Shown: one piece after another, positions 49,089 through 58,104 of the stretch
Numbering within the stretch: position 1 is the first letter of the stretch
How the letters are laid out: each line of letters opens with the position of its first letter
NCBI GenBank assembly: GCA_938743325.2
Contig: OW568897.1
Location: forward strand, 1 to 64,000
Direction of reading: 5' to 3'
DNA from: Pycnococcus provasolii
Lineage: Eukaryota > Chlorophyta > Pseudoscourfieldiophyceae > Pseudoscourfieldiales > Pycnococcaceae
DNA length: 64,000 nucleotides
Notes under the pieces: model-generated
The model's database searches: none
Seen by the model: only the letters and a program-made list of their open reading frames with translations
What the model was told of the DNA's origin: nothing
Made by a program: the position numbers and the translations under genes

Positions 49089-49245
49089 AACCCCGAACTA
49101 ACTTAGACTTTGGGGGTTCCACAGAAAACACTGCCCCAGGGAGAAAGAAAAGAAAGAGGGAACCCCGAACTAACTTAGACTTTGGGGGTTCCACAGAAAA
49201 ACAAACACCCTGGAAAGAAAAAGAAAGAGGGAACCCCGAACTCCG
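49089..49245. repeat. 71-72-bp tandem repeat upstream of the cyclophilin gene
   Basis: Units start at 49089, 49161 and 49232 with AACCCCGAAC, followed by TAACTTAGACTTTGGGGGTT and CCACAGAAAA; the third is cut short. A partial relative lies at 49047. The repeat occupies the divergent space between ClpP and cyclophilin. The rest of 48820-49088 shows no gene. Confidence 0.85.
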
Positions 49246-49360
49246 AACCCCGAACAGGCTGGCAAGGAAGGAGGTGGCACGTGGCCCCCCCCCCCCCCCT
49301 CCTTCTCGGCTCTTATCTTACCGCATTATCTCACTCTACATATACGCCAGCCAGAATATC

Positions 49361-50224
49361 ATGGGCGCATCCGCGTCAAAGGACGACATCACCTCCAAGG
49401 CACAGGCTGTTGTGCAGTACGCACCACCGCTCGGTGCGCCAGCGGGGGACTCGCCGCGCGTCTTCTTCGACATCGCGCTCGACAGGTACGGAGAAGGGAC
49501 AAAACTCGGGCGAATCGTCATCGAACTCAAGGCGGACGTCGCGCCGAAGACCGCCGAAAACTATCGACAGCTATGCCTCGCGCCAGAAGGAGAGGGATTC
49601 GCAAACTCCAGGTTCCACCGAATCATTCCGCAGTTCATGTGCCAGGGAGGGGACTTCACAGACGACAACGGACGAGGAGGACGATCCATCTACGGACGCA
49701 CGTTCGACGACGAAAACTTCACCTTGAAGCACACGGGATCGGGAATCCTATCCATGGCGAACGCTGGGCCGAACACAAACGGAAGCCAGTTCTTCATATG
49801 CACAGAGGCGACGCCGTGGCTCGACGGTAAACACACCGTCTTTGGACAGGTCATCGAGGGCATGAACGTCGTGCGCGCGATGGAGGCGTGCGGATCCAGA
49901 TCCGGCGAGCCGAGCTTCGACGTCATGATCAAGGCGTGCGGCGAGCTGCCCTCGCTGAACGCAGCAAGGAGCACGACGGAGGCGGCTCTGCCCGCAAAGG
50001 CGACGCGCGCCAGCGGCGGCGGCGCACTCTCGGTGGGACGCAGGATGGCGCCAGGGTGCTTCCCCGCGACTGGGTGCCTCGCATACTTGGCGCCTATGCA
50101 AGGCCCGAGCCAGTACGAGAGCTGGCGCGGTCTTCGTAGCCACACGCGATCGAGGACGTACCGCGCGGGCAGGCAACGCTGGGCTCGCGCGGGTGGAAAT
50201 CGTGCTCGCGCAATGCACCGCTAG
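49361..50224 (+). CDS. Cyclophilin-type peptidyl-prolyl isomerase with N-myristoylation signal
   Basis: A 287-residue protein from ATG 49361. It opens MGASASK, a good N-myristoylation signal (Gly2, Ser6, Lys7), so membrane association is likely. The isomerase domain spans about 34-210. Active-site and cyclosporin-binding residues align with human CypA: Arg87 and Phe92 in FHRIIPQFM, Gln95 in CQGGDFT, then [11 protein letters not shown], and Trp153 and His158 in [14 protein letters not shown]. After the domain, about 75 residues of basic, low-complexity tail follow ([20 protein letters not shown]), absent from canonical cyclophilins. Myristoylation is a prediction from the N-terminal pattern only. 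Confidence 0.92.
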   Translation: MGASASKDDITSKAQAVVQYAPPLGAPAGDSPRVFFDIALDRYGEGTKLGRIVIELKADVAPKTAENYRQLCLAPEGEGFANSRFHRIIPQFMCQGGDFTDDNGRGGRSIYGRTFDDENFTLKHTGSGILSMANAGPNTNGSQFFICTEATPWLDGKHTVFGQVIEGMNVVRAMEACGSRSGEPSFDVMIKACGELPSLNAARSTTEAALPAKATRASGGGALSVGRRMAPGCFPATGCLAYLAPMQGPSQYESWRGLRSHTRSRTYRAGRQRWARAGGNRARAMHR

Positions 50225-50525
50225 GCCTGAATGCGCGTCAGATGTGAGAGTCATTCTGTAATTACCTGAAGGTTTCGTCGTAAGATTTGATCCGGTCGGT
50301 CCCCCTGTTTGCACTTCCTCGGAACCATGTTCCCAGGTTGTGCATAATAGTTGTGCATCGCCCACCGCGCGTGCTCGCTGTAGTGCGAAAGCGGAATCGA
50401 AAACAGCACGTATTCGTATTCGTAACCCGTTGAAAACCCACCACCACCACGTAACACGTGCCTCCCATCACCCACCACCATCACGTGACCGAGTTACTTA
50501 AGAACTAATGATGTTACATGCGACT

Positions 50526-52079
50526 TCAAGTCGAGAGCAAAGCCGTGTATTCCGCAAGGATGGCCAATAAAGCGTCGCCGTTCGCGCGAAAGCGATCCAT
50601 TGCGGCGGACACATCGTACTCTGCGGCAACCACATCCTTCACATCAACGACCGGCGACGACGATGCCGGCGACAACACCGGGGATGCAAAGGCTAACGAT
50701 CGCTGCGTAGGTGGCGATGCAGGCGATGTAGGCGTAGGCTTCGTCTTGTGCGCGCTGTCCTCCAACACTGGCGAAGAAGGTGGCGATGCAGGTTTCGTCT
50801 TGCGCGCGCTATCCTCCACAGACGACGAGGACACAAGCGCCGGCTTCGTCTTGCGTGCGCTATCCTCCAGAGACGACGAGGACACAAGCGCCGGCTTCGT
50901 CTTGCGCGCGCTATCCTCCACAGACGACGTGGACACAGGCGCAGGCTTCGTCTTGCGCGCGCTCTCCTCCAGAGACGACGTGGACACAGGCGCAGGCTTC
51001 GTCTTGCGCGAGCTCTCCTCCACAGACGACGTGGACACAGGCGCAGGCTTCGTCTTGCGCGAGCTCTCCTCCAGAGACGACGAAGACACAAGCGCAGGCT
51101 TCGTCTTGCGTGTGCTCTGCTCCACAGACGACGAAGACACAGGCGCAGGCTTCGTCGTGCGCGAGCTCTCCTCCACAGACGACGAAGACACAAGCGCAGG
51201 CTTCGTCTTGCGTGTGCTCTGCTCCACAGACGACGAAGACACAGGCGCAGGCTTCGTCGTGCGCGAGCTCTCCTCCACAGACGACGAAGACACAAGCGCA
51301 GGCTTCGTCGTGCGTGTGCTCTGCTCCACAGACGACGAGGACACAGGCGCAGGCTTCGTCTTGCGTGTGCTCTGCTCCACAGACGACGAAGACACAAGCG
51401 CAGGCTTCGTCTTGCGCGAGCTCTCCTCCACAGACGACGAGGACACAGGCGCCGGCTTCGTCGTGCGCGCGCTATCCTCGAGCGTTCGCGGCGACGGTTT
51501 CGGGCTCGTGTCCACCGCGCGATGTGAGATGTCGAAGCGCACGACAGGCACCTCGGCACGTTGTTTACGGGCGGCGGTCGCGTTTGTCTGCGCCGAGCGT
51601 CGCGTGGACGTCGAGCTTTGCGGCAGCGCTTCCCATCCCTTGTAGACTGAGCCGTAGCACTCTCCGCAGCACGTCGGGTTTTCCGTCGTGGTGAGTTTGA
51701 GGGGCAGCGTGGCGTCCAGTCTCGGGTTGTCCGCCGCGAACCTGGCCCTTGCTCTTGTCGTGAGCGGCCTCCACAGGAATTCTCCCGTTCGTAGGCAGAC
51801 TGGGCACCTATCTTTGGCCGGCTGTTCTGCTTCTCGCGTCTCCTTGTCTCTGAGCGGCAGGAAGTAGTGGTCACTGCACACTCTCCACTCGGAGCGTTCG
51901 TTGTCGAAGTCTTTATGCATTTTGTAGAACTTGATCGCCTCCGCGGTTGGCGGCCGCATGCGTTCGCCTCGTCCGGTGGTGCTGTCGAATAGCTCGAGGT
52001 TCCTCGATGGCGGGCAGAGGCAGCACGACGCGGGGACCATGACGTGCACGCGTGCGAGCATGTGCGCGGACGACGACAT
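50526..52079 (-). CDS. Cys-rich protein with about thirteen 17-residue Ser/Lys/Pro repeats
   Basis: A 517-residue frame from ATG 52079; the longer frame upstream starts with GTG. The first 160 residues have paired cysteines (SCCLCPPS, VCSDHY, CPVCLRTG, TCCGECYG) and WRV/FLWRPL blocks, suggesting a zinc-binding module of unknown family. From about residue 215 to 440, units of 17 residues read KTKPALVSSSSVEESSR, with variation at a few positions. The C-terminus is a short helical segment (MDRFRANGDALLAILAEY). The repeats look disordered and rich in potential phosphorylation sites. The minus frame is chosen because only it has a structured, Cys-bearing N-terminus outside the repeat. No homologue recognised. 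Confidence 0.55.
   Translation of the reverse strand: MSSSAHMLARVHVMVPASCCLCPPSRNLELFDSTTGRGERMRPPTAEAIKFYKMHKDFDNERSEWRVCSDHYFLPLRDKETREAEQPAKDRCPVCLRTGEFLWRPLTTRARARFAADNPRLDATLPLKLTTTENPTCCGECYGSVYKGWEALPQSSTSTRRSAQTNATAARKQRAEVPVVRFDISHRAVDTSPKPSPRTLEDSARTTKPAPVSSSSVEESSRKTKPALVSSSSVEQSTRKTKPAPVSSSSVEQSTRTTKPALVSSSSVEESSRTTKPAPVSSSSVEQSTRKTKPALVSSSSVEESSRTTKPAPVSSSSVEQSTRKTKPALVSSSSLEESSRKTKPAPVSTSSVEESSRKTKPAPVSTSSLEESARKTKPAPVSTSSVEDSARKTKPALVSSSSLEDSARKTKPALVSSSSVEDSARKTKPASPPSSPVLEDSAHKTKPTPTSPASPPTQRSLAFASPVLSPASSSPVVDVKDVVAAEYDVSAAMDRFRANGDALLAILAEYTALLST
50800..51480. repeat. 51-bp coding minisatellite, about 13 copies
   Basis: The period is 51 bases, a multiple of three, so all copies stay in frame. 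Copies differ mainly by A/G and C/G swaps at a few positions, with a two-copy higher-order alternation in the centre. Several long plus-strand frames are open only because of this repeat. Confidence 0.92.
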
Positions 52080-52207
52080 ACGAGTGACGAGTATGTGGAT
52101 ATGATTGATAAGCCTGGAGGGAGGGACCTTGGAAGGACAGGGAGGGGAGGGGGAGCCGCCGACAGACACTCTGGTGAAAAATAACTGCTCGGGAGTCGGG
52201 TGGGATG

Positions 52208-52438
52208 CGAGCGATAAAAGTTCTGGTCGAGCGATGCATGTGAGTTCTGGTCGAGCGATTTGGTCGAGCGATTGATCTGGTCGAGCGATGGGAGTTCTGG
52301 TCGAGCGATGGGAGTTCTGGTCGAGCGATGGGAGTTCTGGTCGAGCGATGGGAGTTCTGGTCGAGTGATTTGGTCGAGCGATGTGAGTTCTGGTCGAGCG
52401 ATCGATGTGGTCGATTGTTCTGGTCGAGTGATCGATTG
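52208..52438. repeat. 20-bp minisatellite TCTGGTCGAGCGATGGGAGT and variants
   Basis: Four perfect 20-base units at about 52276-52356 are flanked by shortened units (TTGGTCGAGCGAT, TCTGGTCGAGTGAT). It lies 130 bases upstream of the start of the 17-residue-repeat gene, so it may sit in that gene's promoter or 5' UTR. The stretch 52439-52783 shows only a GGAA run and no gene. Confidence 0.88.
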
Positions 52439-52783
52439 CTTGGGTCAGTCATTCCCATTTGCATTGGGGGAAGGAAGGAAGGAAGGGCCGGACGTAACTT
52501 ACCAGTACATATAGACATCCATCTATACATACTGTAACTGAAGGTTGATGGCAGAAGTTGATGGCATATAGCTCTCACCTGCAAGCTATGTTTCGCCGCA
52601 TGTGCACATGGTAAAAATTTGTAGGTTTCGTTTTACGTCAAGGTAATTCTACCTTTCTACCGGCCGGTTTGCTTCCCTCCGCCTCGGAGTTCCCCTGTGA
52701 CCTGCTCCTCCACGCATGTACATGGATGTCAGCATGGCCATGATGATGTTGGCACACGTAAGGTTTCATTCCATAGGGGCATA

Positions 52784-52933
52784 TGTGGGAGACGTAGGCG
52801 AAATACTAAGAATAGAATATTAAGAATAAAGAATGAATTCGAAATAAGGCAAAAAGGAGACTCAAACAGGCGAGTTCGGGCGGGAAGCCCGAACTAGCCG
52901 TTGGTCTCGGGGAAATAGGTAGATTTCCCCACA
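52784..52933 (-). repeat. LTR (3' LTR in the element's orientation)
   Basis: 150 bases. It contains two hairpins: AGTTCGGGC/GCCCGAACT at about 52873-52895 and GGGGAAAT/ATTTCCCC at 52909-52930. Confidence 0.93.
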
Positions 52934-52977
52934 CTCCTCCCCCCCCCCAAAAGGTGCGTGACACGCGACTGGCTGTC

Positions 52978-53349
52978 TCAGCGTGTCATGCGCAATAAGT
53001 TCAAGATTTGCGGACGCGAACACGGACGGAGTCCGCGGAGATGTCGATGACGGTGCCTGCGTCCGTCATGACCTTGCGTAGGCGTTCTCCAGCAGTGGTC
53101 TCGTCTGGCGTGAATACATGCGCCGTATCCGAGGAGTGGGCGTAGTACGTGATGGATAAACTGTTGCGCGATGGGCGGTCCTGCTTGGATGCCGAATGGC
53201 ATTACCTTCCATTCGTAGCTGCCGAGTGGCGTACGCATGGCGAGCAGCTTTTGTGACGCTGTGTCTACCGGAATCTGCCAGAAGTACCAGGCGAGATCGA
53301 TCGACGAAAAAATCGATGCACCAGCGATCGCATCAAACATGCTGTCCAT
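52978..53349 (-). pseudogene. Reverse transcriptase remnant of the Gypsy-like element
   Basis: The phrases FSSIDLAWYFWQIPVD, KLLAMRTPLGSYEWKVMPFG and GPPIAQQFIHHVLRPLLG are the early palm region of Ty3/Gypsy reverse transcriptases (the SxxDLxxGYxQI and MPFGLxNAPxxFQ region). Only this part survives in the element. Confidence 0.85.
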
Positions 53350-53799
53350 GCAAGAACGCGCGATCCCAGATCCGGCTCGAGCAGGAACGCTTCCAGCGCA
53401 CGCATGAAAGCGAGAAAGTCCGTGCGAAGCAGCGGCATACGAGCGAGCTGTGAATCCATGTAGCTCTGGACTTTAGTACCACATAAGCGACGCACGTACA
53501 TGACGAGTTGTCCCGGTGGAACCGTAGAAACGTACTCCAGATACGCACGCAGACTGACACACCAGTCGAGTCGCTCTATCGGCGTATTCGTAATGTCGAT
53601 GATTGGCATGCGTGGCAGCTGCGACTGCAGTTCTTTCTGTAGCGTAGCGACGTCCGGCAGCAAGGGATTTTGCGGCGACACACCACGCGGTTGCTGGTGC
53701 AGCCACGCAGGATTGTGATGGAGCGGCTGCGACGTAGGAACAGCAAGCCCAGGCGGAGCAGATTTGCTGCTTGGAATTGTGCTGTTACTGTCGTCGTCG

Positions 53800-53850
<51 letters not shown>

Positions 53851-54149
53851 GAGATAGAGTATGTTGGCGATTGTGAGGACGATGCTCCTTCTCCTGCTGA
53901 CGGCGGCGGCGTGCCTGGAGGTGGTCCAGGAGGCGGCGGTGGCGGTGGCGGAGGAGGAGGAGGAGGAGGAGGCGGCTGATGAGACTGCTGTTGCAGCGCC
54001 ACCAACTGTGCGACCGCGTGTGTCAGCTGGTCAATCTGCTGCGCCATCTGTTCGACAGATGGCGGAGGATTGACCGACGGCGTGACACTTTGCGGTGTGT
54101 TGGGCGTGTTGGGCGTTGCCGCCATGGATGGTTGCGATGCCATCTCCAC
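53265..54149 (-). CDS. Gag-like protein of the Gypsy-like element
   Basis: A frame of about 294 residues with Pro and Asn homopolymer runs in the N-terminal half and a helical Gag-like core (PIERLDWCVSLRAYLEYVSTVPPGQLVMYVRRL). It overlaps the start of the reverse transcriptase remnant. The poly-Asn run corresponds to a GTT microsatellite at about 53800-53848. Confidence 0.7.
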
Positions 54150-54152
54150 CAG

Positions 54153-54302
54153 TGTGGGAGACGTAGGCGAAATACTAAGAATAGAATATTAAGAATAAAG
54201 AATGAATTCGAAATAAGGCAAAAAGGAGACTCAAACAGGCGAGTTCGGGCGGGAAGCCCGAACTAGCCGTTGGTCTCGGGGAAATAGGTAGATTTCCCCA
54301 CA
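54153..54302 (-). repeat. LTR (5' LTR in the element's orientation)
   Basis: Second 150-base copy, followed by the target-site copy CATA at 54303-54306. Confidence 0.93.
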
Positions 54303-54479
54303 CATACCTATAAACGTCGTCGGCTGAGAGTGGTCACTACGCGTCAAGGTTCATGTTTGGTTACCACCACGCACCTTGGAGGTTACCGACCTTACAGTAG
54401 GCTTTGTTGCGCCTTGACGTTCTTTTTCGATTCCACATAGAAAACAAGGATGCTTCCCTTACAGTACAGTACACGCTTT

Positions 54480-54878
54480 CTAGTGCAAGAGCAGGGGAAC
54501 CCACAACTTGTCTTCGTCCGTCTCACCCGCAAGCCAGCCGAGGTCGCTCAGCAAGGTTTGCATGCGACTTCGACTTCGAGGGCCGTTGATGCAACCACGC
54601 TTCGCGCAACCGGGCGGGTCTAGTATGCCGCGTATCCACGACTCTGAGCGAACCGCGACGCGACCTTCGCCAAGAAAGAGAAACTGCATCGTCTCGCCGT
54701 CGTCGTTCGCCATCTGCACTTGAAAGGCGGCGTGTTTTCTTGCCCCTTGCATGTCGTCGACGACTCGCGTTGCCGCGTCTGCGCCGTACGTCTCCTTCAA
54801 CGTGCGTTCGATTGCATCCGCCGCCTGTTCATCTGACGCGAAGGGGTGCTGCCACGCGGGGAGATACCTCGACGGCAT
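54480..54878 (-). CDS. Hypothetical protein
   Basis: From ATG 54878 the product is 132 residues: MPSRYLPAWQHPFASDEQ, a helix DAIERTLKETYGADAATRVV, then FQVQMANDDGETMQFLFLGEG as two strands, RVAVRSESWIRGILDPP, and a helical end SRMQTLLSDLGWL. It reads as a compact alpha/beta protein but I recognise no family. The open frame continues upstream to 55274 with low-complexity residues (a Leu run and Cys/Thr/Ser), which I leave out; an upstream exon is possible. Confidence 0.5.
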   Translation of the reverse strand: MPSRYLPAWQHPFASDEQAADAIERTLKETYGADAATRVVDDMQGARKHAAFQVQMANDDGETMQFLFLGEGRVAVRSESWIRGILDPPGCAKRGCINGPRSRSRMQTLLSDLGWLAGETDEDKLWVPLLLH

Positions 54879-55468
54879 GTCGAACGCCGACGTCGACACG
54901 CAGGACACGCCGTTTAATTTATTTTTCGTCGGTGGTGGACAGCTGAGCAGTCTCCGTTCCGACGTGAGTGTTGGCACCCCACGCGGCGTATGCATGGATG
55001 TCTCCAGTGAGCCAAAAGCCGGTGGTATCCTGACATGAAGATTAAGAGTAAGTGCTCCCCAAAATCCCCCCAGAAGAGCACCTCTTCTATTAGAGGTACT
55101 ATTATGCATCGAGCAAGTACATGTACACGACCTCAAAGACGGACGGCATACATACACATGCTGAGACATGAGCACGAGCACGAGCAGGAGCAGGAGGAGG
55201 AGGAGGAGGGCATGAACATGAGTGGTTTCCTCAGGGGCCAGGCCGAGGCCGAGCTGAGGCCCTGCTGAGGCCAACAGCTGAGGCCGAGTCCTCTGAGAGT
55301 GCCCTCCGAGAATTCCTGTCCAAGGGTGTATCTCCCCCTATAGGGCCAGGCAGCAGAGTCCTGTCCATCTCCTCCCAGTGCCCCAAGGCACCTTCTTTTC
55401 CTCCCTCCCCATTCCCCTCGGCATTCATTCATTCTTCCCAGGGGCATTTATTTTCTTCGAAGAAACAC
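54879..55468. other. Divergent intergenic region
   Basis: It separates the hypothetical gene from the lipase gene. It contains a GAGCAC/GAGGAG purine stretch at about 55160-55210 and no supported gene beyond the possible upstream extension noted for 54480-54878. Confidence 0.4.
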
Positions 55469-57682
55469 ATGGCGTCCGCGACAATTCTCATAGGCTCGTT
55501 CCTGGCCTCAGGAAGCATTTACTTCGCGTGCTCGGACCCGCGATCTCGGGGTAATAATAACAGTAGTAGTAGTAGTGGCTCTACATCTACCTCTACTCGT
55601 TCTCATTCTCATTCTCATTCTCATCGTCGTACTTCCTCGGGCTCGGGAGTGCGCCGTAGCCGATCCAGAAGGCTTGCCCGAGTCGGATCAGGCGGTGATG
55701 CGGATAACCGGGACCTACTGCTCGACGACGAATATGACGACGACGACGATGAAGACGGCGAGTATGACGACGACGACGGCGACGGCGAAGGCGAATATGA
55801 CGACGAAGAAGGAGACTTTCGAAACAGAAACAACACGGGCGCATCAGCCGCGTCGCCGGACCTCGCGCCCGCGCCTATCGTGCCACCCAACAGACCGCCG
55901 TCGTCGAGACTAGAAGCGCTCAGGTGCATCTCGCACAGCATGAGGTGGGGACTCGCTGAGTCGCTCGGAAAGTGGGACATACGCGACCTCGTCATCGGAC
56001 TCGCGTACCTATCGAGGAGAAGGTCGTGGGAACCGGGGAACGTCCTCGCGCAGTCGGGCGCGCCGCTCGTGCAGCTCACGGGAACCAGCACGCCGTGCGA
56101 CACGGCGAACGTGTCGAACCTGCCGAAAGATCTCATGCTGCGCGTCAGGCGCATGCTCGCATTCTGCATGGCACTCAGAGACAGCCAGCGAAGAGACAAA
56201 CACTCCAACCGAGCGACGTGGACGGACGCGCTCAGCCTGCCCAGCGAAGCCTGCGTCGTGCGAAGCGAGGTGCGAGCAGGCATGCTGCGACCGGCGTACG
56301 CGCTATTCCGCGACGAGGCGCACAAGAGGTTTGTGCTCGTCATACGCGGAACGCACACGATGAAGGACACCATGACGTGCCTCATGGGGCAGACACTCCC
56401 TCACCACGTTCTCGTGCGGGACGCCGACGGCTCCGCGCGCCTCGTCATGGGATACGCGCATGCGGGCATGCTCACATCGGCGCGCTTCATCCTCGCGCAA
56501 GTGCTCGAGGAGCTCGAGGCGCGCATGGAGGCTGAGCCGGAGATGGAGCTTTGCCTTGTGGGGCACAGCCTCGGAGGTGCCACCGCCGCCCTGCTCGCCA
56601 TGCTGCTGCGCGAGCGTGGAGGGCCATGCGGCCTCGCAACGTGCTTCACGTTCGCCTGCCCCGCGTGCGTTACGGAGGAGCTCGCAAGGGCGTGCGCCTC
56701 GTACGTGTTTTCGCTGGTGAACAACACGGACGTGATCCCGATGTTCAGCCAGGCAAATATGGAGCACCTAAGGGAGGAGGTGCTTCAGAGCAGCTGGTAT
56801 GACGACCTCGTCAACGACGTGCACCGCATCCGCGTGCTGCGAGCGATCCAGAGCCTCGGACCTCTCGCGTGGGCGGGTGGAACGGTGGCGCGAGCCGCAG
56901 GCTACAGCGCGATGGCCAGCATGCAGTATGGCTGGAGCGCTGGGACGGGCGTTGTCAAGGCGGCGAAAGAAGTGGGATACTGGGTGGGTGGTGGCATCAA
57001 GCACTGCGTCGCTCCGCGAAGTGGCACGCCACGAGCTGGTGCGGACGGCAGCAGCACGAATTCGCCGCCGCAGAGGCGGCAGCCGTCTGCAGAAGAAGCG
57101 AACGAGGGTGCTGGTCTGGTGCTCGACGATGTGCTCGAGATTGACCGGCTCGAGGAGGACGAAGAGGAGGAGGAGGAGCAGGAGGAGGGGAAAAAGGTCC
57201 ACAAGGAGGCGACGTCGACGTCGCGTGCGCGTGCCTCCGTCTCGTCGTCGGCTAGCTTATCCACTGCCGCCGGTGTTGCCGCCGCGGGCACAGCGTCCAC
57301 GGACGCAACGTCAACGCCGCCACCCGCATTGGCGAGTGCTCGACGGCGAGCGGCGCGGGCGTCATCGCCGCCCGACCGGGATCTCGGGAAGGAACCAGTA
57401 CAGTCGTCTCCGTCTGTACCTTCGCCAGCTCCGGCGGCGTCAAGCGAAGTGCGGCATGCGAGCGCTCTCTTTCCCGCGGGGGCACTCTATCATATGGCAA
57501 AGTGCCCGCAGGGCGGAGGTCACCGGCTGTACGGGCCGGTGTCAAACAAGCTGTACACGTCCATGAGACTGTGCAGAGACATGGTGTCCGACCACATGAT
57601 CTGGGAGTATGAAAAATCGCTCGAAGGTGTCCTTGCTGGCTTGAACCTTTGGCCGAGTGATGTCGAAGGTTCGCGACGTTAA
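55469..57682 (+). CDS. Class 3 (Fungal_lipase/DAGL-like) lipase
   Basis: A 737-residue frame from ATG 55469. A hydrophobic N-terminal helix (ILIGSFLASGSIYF) is followed by a long Ser/His and Asp/Glu/Tyr-rich disordered segment (to about 125). The lipase domain runs from about 270 to 450: FVLVIRGTHTMKDTMTCLMG, the nucleophile Ser370 in LVGHSLGGATA, and the Asp in NNTDVIP. A long acidic, disordered insertion (about 520-650) separates these from the C-terminal SDHMIWEYEKSL, whose His is the likely third member of the triad. GTxxxxDxxxD and the DHM ending resemble sn-1 diacylglycerol lipases. The expected role is DAG or phospholipid hydrolysis at a membrane; the substrate is inferred. Confidence 0.87.
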   Translation: MASATILIGSFLASGSIYFACSDPRSRGNNNSSSSSGSTSTSTRSHSHSHSHRRTSSGSGVRRSRSRRLARVGSGGDADNRDLLLDDEYDDDDDEDGEYDDDDGDGEGEYDDEEGDFRNRNNTGASAASPDLAPAPIVPPNRPPSSRLEALRCISHSMRWGLAESLGKWDIRDLVIGLAYLSRRRSWEPGNVLAQSGAPLVQLTGTSTPCDTANVSNLPKDLMLRVRRMLAFCMALRDSQRRDKHSNRATWTDALSLPSEACVVRSEVRAGMLRPAYALFRDEAHKRFVLVIRGTHTMKDTMTCLMGQTLPHHVLVRDADGSARLVMGYAHAGMLTSARFILAQVLEELEARMEAEPEMELCLVGHSLGGATAALLAMLLRERGGPCGLATCFTFACPACVTEELARACASYVFSLVNNTDVIPMFSQANMEHLREEVLQSSWYDDLVNDVHRIRVLRAIQSLGPLAWAGGTVARAAGYSAMASMQYGWSAGTGVVKAAKEVGYWVGGGIKHCVAPRSGTPRAGADGSSTNSPPQRRQPSAEEANEGAGLVLDDVLEIDRLEEDEEEEEEQEEGKKVHKEATSTSRARASVSSSASLSTAAGVAAAGTASTDATSTPPPALASARRRAARASSPPDRDLGKEPVQSSPSVPSPAPAASSEVRHASALFPAGALYHMAKCPQGGGHRLYGPVSNKLYTSMRLCRDMVSDHMIWEYEKSLEGVLAGLNLWPSDVEGSRR

Positions 57683-57765
57683 GAAGATTACCAGAAAAAA
57701 GTACTTTAAAGATGTAAAACTGCTTGGAAAATAATATTGTTTTTGAAACACTGATATTACGAAAC

Positions 57766-58073
57766 TTACATATTGTCGTCGTCATCTGCATTAGGATTCC
57801 GTCGCTCCGCCTCGCGCTCGAGCACAAGCCTTGCAAAAGAAGCGTCCGCCATGGCACGCAAGTCGGCATTCACTTCGTCGGCAAGCTTTCGCGTTGCAAT
57901 CACAGCCTGCGGGTGAACTGGCAAACCAAGGCGTCTAAGCACATCCACGGATGCGGCGGCACGTGCGACGCCTTCGGCAAGCGCGCGGCGCTCAGCGGGC
58001 GTCGACTTCGCCTCTTCCACCTCCATATCATCGCCCCTAGGTTCGTCGTTGTCGTCGCCGCCTACGCCCCCGG

Positions 58074-58104
<31 letters not shown>

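Larger units (their letters stand above)
52784..54302 (-). mobile_element. Internally deleted Ty3/Gypsy-like LTR retrotransposon, about 1.5 kb
   Basis: Direct terminal repeats of 150 bases (52784-52933 and 54153-54302) begin TGTGGG and end CCCACA and look identical. A 4-base target duplication, CATA, flanks the element at 52780-52783 and 54303-54306. On the minus strand it carries a Gag-like frame followed by a small piece of reverse transcriptase; most of pol is missing, so the element is broken and would depend on a relative. Identical LTRs point to a recent insertion. It lies between the 17-residue-repeat gene and the hypothetical gene at 54480. Confidence 0.93.

Noticed and set aside
50518-51694. 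Three plus-strand frames of 259-375 residues
   Set aside because: They exist only because the 51-base repeat contains no stop in those frames; none has a structured part outside the repeat.
53800-53850. GTT microsatellite as an independent feature
   Set aside because: It is the poly-Asn part of the Gag-like frame in the Gypsy-like element.
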